DNA of 64,000 bases from assembly GCA_023384105.1 (NCBI GenBank), contig JAHDXR010000003.1:62001-126000 (forward strand). Reading direction: 5' to 3'. Below the pieces are notes generated by a model. It was not told the DNA's origin. It saw only the letters and a program-made list of their open reading frames with translations, and searched no databases. Of this stretch, positions 1 through 9,005 are shown in pieces; position 1 is the stretch's first letter, and the number at the start of each line of letters is the position of its first letter. This DNA comes from Hyphomonadaceae bacterium. Its GTDB lineage: Bacteria; Pseudomonadota; Alphaproteobacteria; Caulobacterales; Aquidulcibacteraceae. The position numbers were made by a program, and so were the translations under genes.

Positions 1-178
1 CGGCGTCCGCCGGCTTGGTGAAGAAGATCGGCGGCTCGCTCTTGGGATCGTTGCCCATCTCGCGGACATGGTCGGCATAGTTGCGGCCGACGCAGAAAAT
101 GCGGCGGACGGGGAACTTCGCGGCGGCGCCGTGGACGGCGACGGCGGGCTGGGCGGGCGGATCGATCACGTAGCTCAT
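1..178 (-). CDS. fumarylacetoacetate hydrolase (FAH) family protein, N-terminal part
   Basis: The reverse strand reads from an ATG at 178 off the left edge of the window. The 59 visible residues contain the stretch [12 protein letters not shown] followed by [13 protein letters not shown] and ADA, which is the characteristic N-terminus of FAH-fold hydrolases such as fumarylpyruvate hydrolase and 2-hydroxyhepta-diene-dioate isomerase types. Family members cleave or isomerise C-C bonds of oxo-acids using a divalent metal. The metal ligands lie further downstream and are outside the window, so the exact substrate cannot be given. It is divergent from the DUF2339 gene. Confidence 0.8.
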   Translation of the reverse strand, partial: MSYVIDPPAQPAVAVHGAAAKFPVRRIFCVGRNYADHVREMGNDPKSEPPIFFTKPADA

Positions 179-322
179 GGGGCACGCTTTGAGCACGCGC
201 GCGGAGCGGCTGCAAACTCTCTCCAAGGGGGAATTTGCGGCGCCTTCGCGAACGCAAACCCTTGCAACGAACGCCCGGCTGCCGGACGCTCTGCCGCCTA
301 TCGCGTGAGGGGCGGCGCCAAC

Positions 323-3300
323 ATGTTGTTCTTGGCCATACTGGGCCTTGCCGCCTGGGTTTGGTGGCAATCGAGACGCATCAGCGAGCTCACCCGCAAA
401 GTGATCGAGCTCGAGCAGCGCCTGCTGCTACAGGAACGCGCGCCGGCGGCCGAGGAGCGCGCCTCCCCCGCGCCTCCTGCAACGGAACTCGAACCGCTGC
501 TGCTCGATCAGCCGCTGCCGCCTGAAATGCAAGAGCCGCTGCTGCTCGACACACCGCTTCCATTGGCCTCGAACGACGATGAGCCGGTTGCCGAATCCGC
601 CGTGCCGACAACTGCGCCCCAGCAAGCGCCGCTGCAATTGAGCGTGCGTGCGCCGGCGGCCGGGAAACCGCGTGAGCGAAAGCTGGAGCAATGGCTGGCG
701 CAGAACGGCCTGGCTTGGCTCGGCGGCGTGATGCTGGCGCTGGGCGGCGTGTTCCTGGTGTCGTTCGCGTCGCAGCAGGATTGGTTCACGCCGCGCGTGC
801 AGCTGGCGTGCGCGGCGCTTCTGGCCGGCGCGCTGATCGGCGCCAGCGAATGGGCGCGGCGCGCGGCGCGGACCGGGCCCGCCGGCCGCGCCCTGATCGC
901 AGCCATGCTGGCCGGCGCCGGCGTCGTCACGCTCTACGCAGCGATCTGGGCGGCGCACGCGCTTTACGGGCTCATCGGCTGGCCCGCCGCCGCCGCGCTG
1001 CTGGCGTTGTGCGCCGCCGTGCTGGTCGGGCTTTCGCTGCTGCACGGCCAGGCGCTGGGCGTGCTCGCCGTGTTGATGGCGCTGCTCGCGCCGCCGCTCG
1101 CTAGCCCGGCGCAATGGCCTTCGCTCGGGCTGACGCTTTATCTCTGCGGCGTCAGCGCGGCGGGCTACGGGCTCGCCGCGCTCAAGCGCTGGGGTTGGGT
1201 CGCGGCGGCGGCGACGGCGGCGCTCTATTTCTGGTTCTCCTGGGCGATCGTGGCCGACGATATCCGCCGCGCGCTGGCGATTGCGAGCTTCTCCGCGCTT
1301 GGCGGGGTCGCCATCGCGTTCCGCACGCCGCTGACGGACGAACCCGCCGGCCGCCTCACCTGGACGCGCACGCACACCCACCTGCCAGCCGCCGCGATCA
1401 GTGTCAGCAGCGTGCTGCTGATCTGGACCTGGCTGCTGATCGCGCCGCTGCCGGCCGGCGGCGTGAGCGCACCGGCCTGGGTGGCGACCATGTTCGTCGC
1501 ACTCGCCGCGGCGGCGGTGCGCGCGCGCGTCGCCGCGCCGGTCGCGCTGACGATCTCCATCGCCGCGCTGGTGCTGGGGTTCATGTCGTACCTGGAAGCG
1601 CGCTACGTGCTGCCCGCGGTCGGCGCGGACTTTTATCCCTTCGCCGTGTTCGCCGCCGTGGCTGTCGTGCTGGCGGCGCTGGGCGCGCACCCGCACCGCA
1701 CCGGCCGCGCGCTGATCGCCGGCTCCGGCGCGATCGGGGCTGCGCTGCTCGCGGCGCTCGCTTCGGTCTCGCGCGACGATTGGCATGAGCCCGCGACCTG
1801 GCTGCCGCTCTTTATCGGCGCAGCGCTGCTGCTCGGCGCGGCGTGGCGCGTTACGCGCGACGCACCCGACGTCAGCAACGACCGCGCCATCGATCTCTAC
1901 GCCGGCGCCGCGGCGGCGCTGATGTTGCTGGGCGTAGAAAGCGCCTTCCCCGCTTCGTGGCGCGCCGCCGCGCATGCCGGCGCCGCCGCGGTGCTCGCAT
2001 TCGGCTTCGCATGGCGCAGCTGGGGCGTGCTGCGCTACGCCCCGCTCGCCGCCGCCGTGTTGAGCATCGGCCACGCGCTTTCGCCGCGGCTGATCGGAGC
2101 TGTGTTCGCGGGCGAACTTCCGTTGCTCAGCGCGCTCGCCATCCTGGCCCTCGCCGCCGTGCTGATGTTCGCCGCCAGCCGTTTCGCCGCGCGTGCGGCG
2201 GCGCGCGCCTGGAGCAGCGAAGCGCTGAGCGCGGCCGGCGTCATGCTGGTGCTGATCGGCGTGTTCGTACTGCTGCGCTGGCTCGGCGCCGGCGGCGCCG
2301 GAACGCCGCTCGACGCCTTCACCGAAACCAGCTTGCGCGTGCTGGCGCTGCTCGCTGCCGGGCATGTGCTGATGGCGCGGCCCGGCGCGGACGCCGGCCC
2401 GATCAGCCGATGGCGCGGCCACGCGCTGCTCGGGCTCAGCCTGCTCTATGTGGCGAGTTCGCCGCTGACGGCGCTCAATCCATGGTGGGGCGCAACGCCG
2501 GCGCAGGTCGCGGGGCCGGCGCTGCTGGACACGCTCACGCTAGCCTTCGCCGCGCCCGCCGCGCTGGCTTTGGCGGCCGCGCGCCGGCTTTACGACCATC
2601 AACGCCTGCCCGCGCGCATCTACGCGGCCTCCGGCGGCGTGCTGCTGCTGACCTGGGCGCTGCTCGAACTGCGCCGTGCATTCCACGGCGCGGAAATGGC
2701 GAGCGCGCCGATCGGGTTGTTCGAAGCCGCGTGCTATGCGCTGCTGCTGCTTGCTTATGCGCTGGCGCTCGCGTTCGTCGCCCGCAGCCGCGCCGCGCGC
2801 GGCGCCGAGCGGCCGTTCACGCAGGATCTCGTCGCCATCACGCGCGGCTGCGCCTGGGTCGCGATCATCGCCTCGACGCTGATCCTGCTCACGCTGCGCC
2901 ATCCGTGGTGGGGCGCGCAGGATCCCACGACCAGCAACGCCTTCTCCACCCTGCTCGCCGTTCTGGCGCAGGCTGTCGCCGTGGTGCTGACGCTGTATCT
3001 CGGTCGCGCGCTTTCGCGTTCGCGCGAAGTGGAGCCGACGCGCTTCGCTGCGGCGTCGGCGGCGCTTCTGTTCGCTTGGAGCTTCGGCCACGCCGCTATC
3101 CGCTGGTTCTATCACCGCGGCTACATGGACCACGGCGCGCCGCTGATTCAGCTTGAAGGCCTGTTCCATGCGCTGTGGCCGCTCGCGTTCGTGCTGGGCG
3201 CCGCCGCCATCGCCGCGCGCGCCCCCGGCCGCGATACGGTGCGCGCCTATCTCTACGATCTGCAGGCGATCTGCGCGTCGGCGATCTGGCCGGCGCTCGT

Positions 3301-3895
3301 GTTCGCCGCACTAGGGTTTGCGCTGCTGTTTGCGCCGTGGTGGGGCTTGGCGCCCGGCGACATCGCCCCAACGGACGCCGCCCTTCTTGCGCTGACGCTC
3401 TATGTGGCGGCCGCCTGGATGAGCGCTGCGGCGATCGATGTGCCGCACCTGCGCCGACGCGACTGGTTCGTGCGCGCCGCGACCGTCGCGGTCGCGCTTC
3501 ATCTGTTCGTCGCGCTGACGCTGAGCGTGCGCCGCCTGTTTCACGCCGAAGACGTGGGCGCAGCACCCGTGGGCGACATGGAGATGTGGGCCTATTCGGC
3601 GGTGTGGGCCGTATTCGGCGCCGGCGCGTTCGTACTGGGCATGAGCCGCAACAGCGCCATGCTGCGCTGGATCGGCCTCGCCGTGCTGATCGGCGCGTGG
3701 CTCTATGTCGTGCTCCTGTCGCTGACGCAGTTGCGCGGCCTTGCGCAGATCGGAGCGATGATCGGCCTCGCCAGCGTGCTGCTGATCGTCGCCTGGCTCG
3801 CCCGCGCCAACCGGCTCGGCGCGCCGCCGAAACCGACCGATCTGTCGCCGATCACGCCAAGCGCGCGGCGTGAAAGGCGATATGGTCGGCGATGA
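323..3895 (+). CDS. DUF2339 family polytopic membrane protein
   Basis: This encodes about 1190 residues, starting at the ATG at 323 after a purine-rich GTGAGGGG. The open frame runs back to 68, but the upstream part has no protein-like character. The first 18 residues form a hydrophobic helix ([15 protein letters not shown]), then comes a short coiled coil ([15 protein letters not shown]) and a proline- and leucine-rich linker to about residue 130. The remainder is a long array of more than 25 hydrophobic segments rich in Ala, Leu and Trp. This matches the DUF2339 family of very large inner-membrane proteins of unknown function. Its 3' end overlaps the convergent esterase gene by 44 bp. Nothing suggests truncation. 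Confidence 0.8.
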   Translation: MLFLAILGLAAWVWWQSRRISELTRKVIELEQRLLLQERAPAAEERASPAPPATELEPLLLDQPLPPEMQEPLLLDTPLPLASNDDEPVAESAVPTTAPQQAPLQLSVRAPAAGKPRERKLEQWLAQNGLAWLGGVMLALGGVFLVSFASQQDWFTPRVQLACAALLAGALIGASEWARRAARTGPAGRALIAAMLAGAGVVTLYAAIWAAHALYGLIGWPAAAALLALCAAVLVGLSLLHGQALGVLAVLMALLAPPLASPAQWPSLGLTLYLCGVSAAGYGLAALKRWGWVAAAATAALYFWFSWAIVADDIRRALAIASFSALGGVAIAFRTPLTDEPAGRLTWTRTHTHLPAAAISVSSVLLIWTWLLIAPLPAGGVSAPAWVATMFVALAAAAVRARVAAPVALTISIAALVLGFMSYLEARYVLPAVGADFYPFAVFAAVAVVLAALGAHPHRTGRALIAGSGAIGAALLAALASVSRDDWHEPATWLPLFIGAALLLGAAWRVTRDAPDVSNDRAIDLYAGAAAALMLLGVESAFPASWRAAAHAGAAAVLAFGFAWRSWGVLRYAPLAAAVLSIGHALSPRLIGAVFAGELPLLSALAILALAAVLMFAASRFAARAAARAWSSEALSAAGVMLVLIGVFVLLRWLGAGGAGTPLDAFTETSLRVLALLAAGHVLMARPGADAGPISRWRGHALLGLSLLYVASSPLTALNPWWGATPAQVAGPALLDTLTLAFAAPAALALAAARRLYDHQRLPARIYAASGGVLLLTWALLELRRAFHGAEMASAPIGLFEAACYALLLLAYALALAFVARSRAARGAERPFTQDLVAITRGCAWVAIIASTLILLTLRHPWWGAQDPTTSNAFSTLLAVLAQAVAVVLTLYLGRALSRSREVEPTRFAAASAALLFAWSFGHAAIRWFYHRGYMDHGAPLIQLEGLFHALWPLAFVLGAAAIAARAPGRDTVRAYLYDLQAICASAIWPALVFAALGFALLFAPWWGLAPGDIAPTDAALLALTLYVAAAWMSAAAIDVPHLRRRDWFVRAATVAVALHLFVALTLSVRRLFHAEDVGAAPVGDMEMWAYSAVWAVFGAGAFVLGMSRNSAMLRWIGLAVLIGAWLYVVLLSLTQLRGLAQIGAMIGLASVLLIVAWLARANRLGAPPKPTDLSPITPSARRERRYGRR

Positions 3896-4682
3896 AGGTC
3901 GCCATGAAGAAGTACGAGTGATCGTAGCCTTCGTGCCGGCGCAGCGTGAGCTTTTGCCCCGCCATCGCCGCCGCCGCTTCGAGCAATTCAGGCTTCAGCT
4001 GGCTGTCCAGAAACTGGTCGGCCAGACCCTGGTCGATCAGGATGTCGTCGAACGGCCTGGCGTTGCCGGCTTCGATCAGCAGCGCCGCATCGTGCGGCTT
4101 CCAGCTTTCCCGGTCGGGGCCGAGATAGGCGGCGAACGCCTTCTCGCCCCATGGGCAGCGCGCCGGCGACGAGATCGGCGCGAAAGCGGAGATGCTGGAG
4201 AACTTGTCGGCATGGCGCATGCCGAGCGTCAGCGCGCCGTGGCCGCCCATCGAGTGGCCGAAAATCGCGCGCTGCGGCCTGAGCGGAAACGCGCTCTCGA
4301 CCGTCTCGATCAGATCGCGCGTGACGTAGCTTTCCATCTTGAAGTGCGCAGCCCAGGGCGCTTGCGCGGCGTCGACATAAAAGCTCGCGCCCTGGCCGAG
4401 ATCGTAAGCCGGATCGTCCGCCACGTCCTCGCCGCGGGGCGAGGTGTCCGGCGCGACGATCGCAACGCCATGCTTCGCCGCAGGCCCATAAGCGCCGGCC
4501 TTGGTGGTGAAATTGTCTTCCGTGCAGGTGAGGCCCGAGAGCCAGATCAGATACGCAAACGGCCCCGCGCCCGGCGGCGTGAACACCGAAAAGCGCATCG
4601 GCGCGCCCGTGGCTGCACTCCGGTGCTGCGCATAGGCGAGCGTGCCGCCGTAGACTTTATGGGTGGCGCGGATCTCAACCAC
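3852..4682 (-). CDS. fghA: S-formylglutathione hydrolase
   Basis: The product has 276 residues, the normal family length. It is an esterase-D-type alpha/beta hydrolase that converts S-formylglutathione to formate and glutathione, the last step of glutathione-dependent formaldehyde oxidation in the cytoplasm. Hallmarks are WLSGLTCTEDNF near residue 50, PDTSPRGED near 80, the nucleophile elbow GHSMGGHGA near 145, and the C-terminal HEGYDHSYFF that carries the catalytic histidine. No formaldehyde dehydrogenase gene is adjacent in this window. It overlaps the DUF2339 gene tail to tail. Confidence 0.93.
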   Translation of the reverse strand: MVEIRATHKVYGGTLAYAQHRSAATGAPMRFSVFTPPGAGPFAYLIWLSGLTCTEDNFTTKAGAYGPAAKHGVAIVAPDTSPRGEDVADDPAYDLGQGASFYVDAAQAPWAAHFKMESYVTRDLIETVESAFPLRPQRAIFGHSMGGHGALTLGMRHADKFSSISAFAPISSPARCPWGEKAFAAYLGPDRESWKPHDAALLIEAGNARPFDDILIDQGLADQFLDSQLKPELLEAAAAMAGQKLTLRRHEGYDHSYFFMATFIADHIAFHAARLA

Positions 4683-4720
4683 AGCGCCTCACTTAGAGTC
4701 CCGCGCCACACATGGAAAGG

Positions 4721-4760
4721 TCTGGGATTGGGGTTTCGGGATCAGGGATTAGGGGAAACC
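4721..4760 (+). repeat. short G-rich tract (GGGATTGGGG type)
   Basis: The region upstream of fghA contains runs of three or four G separated by A/T-rich triplets (GGGATTGGGG, TTTCGGG, ATCAGGG, ATTAGGGG). A very similar but longer tract flanks cpdR at 46254-46350. It could fold as a G-quadruplex. No function is evident. Confidence 0.5.
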
Positions 4761-4818
4761 GGCAGTCTGAAGCGGACATGGCCGGCGAACGCGTGGCGCT
4801 GATCTCCGATCCGCTCAA

Positions 4819-5115
4819 GTGAAGGCTGATCTTCGCCGCGTGGACGCGCTGCGCATCACAATCGCTTTGGACGGCTCCAGTGGTTTTCCGGAAGCGCAAT
4901 CAATCGGCATCGAACGCATGCCATGCCGCTTCGGCGGTTGGCGCTGTTATTTCGTTTGCCCGCGTTTGAGCCATCGCTGCGAAGTGATGCCGTTGCTTGA
5001 TGGCGAATTCGCATCGCGCGAAGCGCACGGCGTAAGGAAAAATGGTGGTGTGGGCAGTCCAGAGGGAACGCATCTCTGGCTCTCCGCCTGCAAATTGCAG
5101 GTTATAATGGGGTGA
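4819..5115 (+). pseudogene. decayed zinc-ribbon hypothetical protein
   Basis: The frame reads LRITIALDGSSGF, then IGIERMPCRFGGWRCYFVCP, and RCEVM further on. This resembles the CRFGG-x-R-x-W-F-x-CP zinc-ribbon segment of a hypothetical protein family common on alphaproteobacterial mobile elements. The second CxxC pair and the rest of the domain are not recognisable after about 5000, so I read it as a relic. The family resemblance is from memory and has not been tested by a search. Confidence 0.35.
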
Positions 5116-5260
5116 AACGGCGGTTTTCGCCTGTTTCCGGCGCCCTGAGAGGTGAATATCCCCTGCAAAACGAGCATTTTTCGCACGGGAATTATCCTCG
5201 TTTGCAGGCGTATTTTTCGCCCGGATAGCGGCGCTTCGCCCGCGTTTGCAGAACTATAAT
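5088..5260. repeat. array of TTGCAG / TATAAT dyads
   Basis: The palindrome CTGCAAATTGCAG (5088-5100) is followed by TATAAT (5103-5108). CCTGCAAAACGAG (5162-5174) and CCTCGTTTGCAGG (5196-5208) form an inverted pair with one bulged base. A third TTTGCAG (5245-5251) is followed by TATAAT (5255-5260). The array looks like a set of operator/promoter sites left from a regulated locus. No intact gene is visible beside it. Confidence 0.45.
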
Positions 5261-5713
5261 TTTGTGCGCGCCGCGTCGGAACGGAGCTTGAACGCAGCGG
5301 TTTTTCACTTATATTTCCGATGCCTGATGGCCTGCTCTTGATGTGCGCGTGATGCAGAACGTCGGGGCCGCCGCGGGTCGGCTGATTTCATGGATTCTCG
5401 GCTGATCATGTAGGGTGCATGTCTGAGCCTTGCGCGCAGGACGTGGGTTTGCGGTTTCTTGATCGCTTGGCGCCCATGGAGGGCCAATCCCATCCTGAGT
5501 CAACCATCGCCCACGACGAAATCGATCTCGACCGGCCCGACAAGAAGGCCGAGGACCATGTCTGTGACGAGGTCCGCTACCGCGTCCGTGAAATCGGCAA
5601 TCGCACCAGCAGCGGCACGACGATAGGAATGTTTTGAGCGAAGGTCGTCGCCAGCGCTGGCAAACGCGACGCCTCGCAATCCTGAGCGTCCTATTCCTGC
5701 AACCGCGCCGCGG
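5261..5713. other. no recognisable gene
   Basis: Open frames of 60-80 codons exist on both strands, but none shows a family motif, a convincing ribosome binding site or consistent composition. The stretch belongs to the decayed accessory region between fghA and the radical SAM operon. Confidence 0.4.
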
Positions 5714-5894
5714 TCATTTGAACGCCTTGGCCAGCCGCTCAAGGATCAGGATCGTGGGATTGCGCACTTTCCGCTCGTTGCCAAAAACATAGGTGCGGTG
5801 CAGCCCCCGCCTCCTCGGCAAGGTCCTCCTGCGACCTGCCCTTCTCCTCCTGCAGCTTGATCAGATTTCGCGCCAGGCGCGTCCGCATATCCAT
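5714..5894 (-). pseudogene. XRE-type HTH regulator, frameshifted
   Basis: From an ATG at 5894 the reverse strand reads MDMRTRLARNLIKLQEEKG and then RSQEDLAEEAG, a typical helix 1-2 of an XRE domain. The frame then breaks in a G-rich run near 5800-5812. One frame over it continues LHRTYV, then NERKVRNPTILILERLAKAF to a stop at 5714, the usual helix 4-5 ending. A single-base indel therefore separates the two halves of an 80-residue controller-like protein. Confidence 0.7.
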
Positions 5895-6004
5895 GGGCGG
5901 CGAGAGCGCGCCAATGCAGACGATCGTGCCACAGACGATGAGTCACAATCCGCTTGACTGCCGAGCGCAGCGGAGCGCTTGTAGGCGTCGTCATGGACGG
6001 GACT

Positions 6005-6340
6005 CTAGGCTACCCTCGAATTTTCCCCTGCGCCCATTGCGCCTTAGATCGTCCCTTGCGAGCCTTTCAGCACCTCGACACGTTCGAGATCGTACGCCAA
6101 GAGGCCCGCCTGCACGTTCGTGGCCAGGAAGACGCCATCGACATGAACCGCCGCCGTGCTCGGCGTCAACGCCTGGTGGTGATCCACCGCGCCCACGCCG
6201 TCTGCGAACCGTTGGAGATCGCGGCCTGAACGCCGGGCAAGTGTATGACGATATCTTCCGCGCCATCGGCGGCGCGAAGCGCCTCACCAGAGAGCACGGC
6301 CACGCTCTGCGGCAGCGCGCGCCGACGCCATCTCGCGCGT
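6005..6340 (-). pseudogene. TonB-dependent receptor plug domain, fragment
   Basis: The reverse strand reads SVAVLSGEALRAADG and then LPGVQAAISNGSQTAW in one frame. After a frame break it reads STAAVHVDGVFLA and YDLERVEVLKGSQGTI, followed by a stop at 6044. These are consecutive landmarks of a TonB receptor plug (VxVxSGEAL, LPG, VDGV, ERVEVLxGPQGT). Signal peptide, barrel and reading-frame integrity are all lost. It has no evident partner nearby and is distinct from the intact receptor at 39.4-42.1 kb. Confidence 0.7.
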
Positions 6341-6413
6341 GGCCATCACACTACAATAGCGTCGCTCATTTCCTCCGATTGCGCAAAGGGCAGATGGGCT
6401 ATCACCCATTGCG

Positions 6414-6518
6414 ATGACGGCGGCCACACCCAAAGGCGAGCGCCTCTGGCTGACACTAGCGAAGATTGCCAAGGTGCTCGACGTCGATGTCGAGGAACTG
6501 GCAAAGCAGCGGCGCTGA
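6414..6518 (+). pseudogene. C-terminal remnant of an XRE-type regulator
   Basis: A 34-codon frame ends LWLTLAKIAKVLDVDVEELA, matching the last helices of XRE domains (usually preceded by an N-P-S/T-L turn). The first helices of the DNA-binding domain are not found upstream in any frame, so only a fragment remains. Confidence 0.5.
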
Positions 6519-7075
6519 ACGGACGAAGCAGGTACTAAACCCCAGGCTGCGAACACCAACCAACCGTCAGCTCCGGTCCATGACCTAGCGCAGCATGAAC
6601 TGCGCCTCCTATCGAACAATCTAGGCTGGTTGCCCCCACCTGTCTTCCAGCGGCTCTCCACGCGCCCAGATCAGCCACACGATGGCGCCGAGCACATTCC
6701 CACCTCGAATGTCCTTCGACCTAGGGCCACGGCTCGCTCCCGTTCGCTGTACGCGTGACTGCTTGCGGGATGCCGTCAATCGAGTCGTCAAAGCAAAAAG
6801 TCTCTCTGTGTGCGGTCGCCGACTATCGCACCATCGCACGCCTCCGCCCGCCGCAGTGTGAGACATATTAACTTAGAATATAGACGCCAATACAGTTTGA
6901 CCCGTCCTCTTGCGCCGCTGGCGACCACTGATCGCCTTGCCTCAGATTCGGGGGCTGCGTCATAGCGATGAATGTTGTCTTCTTCTGCGCCAATGACGTC
7001 GCTTAGATGCTCCAAACTCACAATTCTCAACCACACTCGAAACATGCGGCTCAGATCGCGCCGTACAGCAGCCCA
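6519..7075. other. no recognisable gene
   Basis: Downstream of the radical SAM operon lies about 550 bp without a supportable gene. An 85-codon minus-strand frame (6788-7045) opens 31 bp after the NTF2-like gene, but it has no family motif and only a weak ribosome site. I see no intrinsic terminator with a T-run. Confidence 0.4.
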
Positions 7076-7663
7076 TCACACCACGGCCCAGGCCGCGAGC
7101 GACAACTTGCCGATGTCTTCAACCTTAAGCTCCTTGAGCGACAAGCCCGGCGTCTCGGCAGGCTTTGGAGACACAGTCACCTTGAGCGCTGCGATCTTTC
7201 CATCGCGAAAGGTGAAGGCATGGTTGCCGGTCACCTGATATCCACGTTGATCGGCGGCTCCAATCACTGTTGTCCACCCTGCCGCAACACGCTGGGTTCG
7301 AGCCGATGACCTAGTTGCTTTTGCAGCCTTTGCTGACCTTGTTTCGGCAACCGCGCGCATGCGGTGAACCTGCGTATCGACGACCCCGAGCGCCACATCT
7401 GCGGCACTTGCCCTCGCGGCCTTGGCAGTGAGCTTCAGCGGCATCCCACACGCGGCATGACGGTTCTTGTAAAGGACGTGAATGGCATTCTTGCCCTTGT
7501 ATGTTCCGGTTACGGGGGGGGCGCCCGCGAATTCGAAGATGCCGTCATCGGCCCAGAGGTCGACGAGCTTATCGATCGCTTCGGCTTGCCCATTGCGCAA
7601 TTGGCGTACGTACTCAAAGTACTTGTTGACCGTCGCCTCAGGGTCGAAGGTTGATTTAGGCAT
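7076..7663 (-). CDS. NTF2-like (SnoaL/ketosteroid-isomerase fold) protein with a basic insertion
   Basis: The product has 195 residues. The N-terminus (VNKYFEYVRQL, DKLVDLWADDGIFEFAG, VTGTYKGKNAI) and the end of the domain (GNHAFTFRDGKI) are typical of the NTF2/SnoaL fold, whose members are usually 120-140 residues long. Between about residues 79 and 127 there is an Ala/Lys/Arg-rich, almost acid-free insertion, and about 28 extra residues follow the domain. It is the last gene of the FNR-box operon and its ATG overlaps the end of the second radical SAM gene by 8 bp, so translation is probably coupled. It could be an enzyme, a binding protein or the substrate of the radical SAM enzymes. The sequence does not decide. 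Confidence 0.75.
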   Translation of the reverse strand: MPKSTFDPEATVNKYFEYVRQLRNGQAEAIDKLVDLWADDGIFEFAGAPPVTGTYKGKNAIHVLYKNRHAACGMPLKLTAKAARASAADVALGVVDTQVHRMRAVAETRSAKAAKATRSSARTQRVAAGWTTVIGAADQRGYQVTGNHAFTFRDGKIAALKVTVSPKPAETPGLSLKELKVEDIGKLSLAAWAVV

Positions 7664-8714
7664 GACACTCTCCTCCAGGTACTTCAGCTAACTTTGGTGC
7701 GATCCAGCAGCGCGGGTCATCGGCGAAGACCCGACCGGCCTTCGCAAATGCGACAGCGCGGCATCCGCCACAGCGGCCACGAAGCGCGCAACCGCCGCAG
7801 CGGCCTTCCAAGTTCGATCGATCCTGCAATTCTCGAATAAGGGACGCGGTGCGCCAGATCGTTTCAAACGCTGCGTCGCGTACATTGCCAACGGGAATAG
7901 GCAGCAGTACGCAGGGGAGCACCGACCCATTCGCTGTGATGCACCCTTGTCCCCGTCCCGCCTGACATCCGATGAAAGCTGGCATCGCCTCCAGTTCGTC
8001 GTCGACGAGGACTTGTTGCGCGAGATGGCTGACGATTTCGAGACGGCCTCGATATTCGCGCCGAAGCCCCGCGAGGCGTTCGATCACCTTACGCCACTTG
8101 CGATCCGAGATGTCGAGAAGATCGGTCCCGCGTCCCGTCGGTACGAATCGCGAATAGTTCACTCGCTTCACTGGAAGAGTGCTCAAGAACGCCGTGAACG
8201 CCTCCAGCTGATCGACGTTGAGGCGATTGATGGTGCAGCAAATGTGTACTCGAAGGCCCGCCTGATCGGCGGTTTCAACACTCTTCAGCACACGCTCAAA
8301 GAGGCCAGGCCAGCGGCGCAAACGGTCATGGGCTTCGGCGGGCCCATCGAGGCTGAGCTGTAGCCGATCCAAACCGAAAGAGGCCAGTCGCTCCGCCTTC
8401 TCCTCCGGAAGCTTGGCCCCGTTGCTTGCCAGGCCCACGGACATGCCGCGCGATTTTGCGTGATCGATGATGCGAAATACGTCGCGTCGAATGAGCGGCT
8501 CGCCGCCAGAGATTCCAAAATCTACGACACCCACAGCCGCAAGCTGATCGATGAGGGCGAAGACTTCGTCGGTGGAAAGCTCATCTGGACTGCGCTTGGC
8601 TGAGTTGGACGAACAATGCATGCACCGCGCTGTGCACGCGTCCGTCGCAAGCCACACCATGTGCAGGGGCATGTCGGGATGGAAATCTCCGCCGCGCAGG
8701 ACAGTCGCGGTCAT
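7656..8714 (-). CDS. radical SAM/SPASM domain protein (second enzyme of the cassette)
   Basis: The product has 352 residues. I choose the ATG at 8714 because it overlaps the stop of the PqqD-like gene as ATGA. A longer frame to 8852 would overlap that gene wholly. The radical SAM cluster is C27-x3-C31-x2-C34 in LATDACTARCMHCSSNSA, with the GGEP SAM motif (SGGEPLIRRD) about 50 residues later. The C-terminal SPASM region has a Gly-Cys pair around GCITANGSVLPC and then CGGC-x5-CGGC with a final Cys in DDPRCW, enough ligands for two auxiliary Fe-S clusters. This architecture occurs in peptide-modifying enzymes and in heme/heme-d1 maturases (NirJ, AhbC/D). Its substrate is unknown. Confidence 0.9.
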   Translation of the reverse strand: MTATVLRGGDFHPDMPLHMVWLATDACTARCMHCSSNSAKRSPDELSTDEVFALIDQLAAVGVVDFGISGGEPLIRRDVFRIIDHAKSRGMSVGLASNGAKLPEEKAERLASFGLDRLQLSLDGPAEAHDRLRRWPGLFERVLKSVETADQAGLRVHICCTINRLNVDQLEAFTAFLSTLPVKRVNYSRFVPTGRGTDLLDISDRKWRKVIERLAGLRREYRGRLEIVSHLAQQVLVDDELEAMPAFIGCQAGRGQGCITANGSVLPCVLLPIPVGNVRDAAFETIWRTASLIRELQDRSNLEGRCGGCALRGRCGGCRAVAFAKAGRVFADDPRCWIAPKLAEVPGGECHA

Positions 8715-8992
8715 GACGCCACCTCCAAGGCGCCGCGCGTCAGGAGCTGTTCGAAATACTCGTTCAGCGGCCCGCTGACGGCGCTCGCGCTCACACGGAG
8801 CGATTGGGCCAGCAGCTCCGTGATTTCCGAGACGCTCGTCAGGCCGTCGCACAACTCAAACGCAAGCACGCCTGTGGGAGGCACAAGGTGCAATTCATCG
8901 GTGCGCGAATTGTAGAGAACACTCCCGCCTTTCTGCGGTCGGATTGTACACCATGGTGTGTGCTGCAGAACAGTGTTTGGCTCTATGGTCAC
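8711..8992 (-). CDS. PqqD-like peptide-binding protein (RRE fold)
   Basis: The product has 93 residues, like typical PqqD proteins, with LHLVPPTGVLAFELCDG and SVSEITELL resembling the beta-strand and helix core that binds leader peptides (compare LN-x-TG-x-x-I-x-x-L-C-D-G in PqqD). I choose the GTG at 8992 because AGGGAGAAG precedes it at good spacing and it lies 14 bp after the first radical SAM stop. A frame back to 9028 would overlap that gene. It sits between two radical SAM/SPASM genes and overlaps the second by 4 bp. In known systems such proteins carry a RiPP precursor to the radical SAM enzyme, but no precursor gene is visible here. Confidence 0.8.
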   Translation of the reverse strand: MTIEPNTVLQHTPWCTIRPQKGGSVLYNSRTDELHLVPPTGVLAFELCDGLTSVSEITELLAQSLRVSASAVSGPLNEYFEQLLTRGALEVAS

Positions 8993-9005
8993 CGCGCTCT
9001 TCTCC

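Noticed and set aside
428..2422. 664-codon open frame antisense to the DUF2339 gene
   Set aside because: Arg/Gln/His-rich translation typical of the reverse strand of a GC-rich gene. The plus-strand frame has a clear membrane-protein pattern.
6788..7045. 85-codon minus-strand frame just after the NTF2-like gene
   Set aside because: Position fits an operon member, but there is only a weak ribosome site and no recognisable fold.
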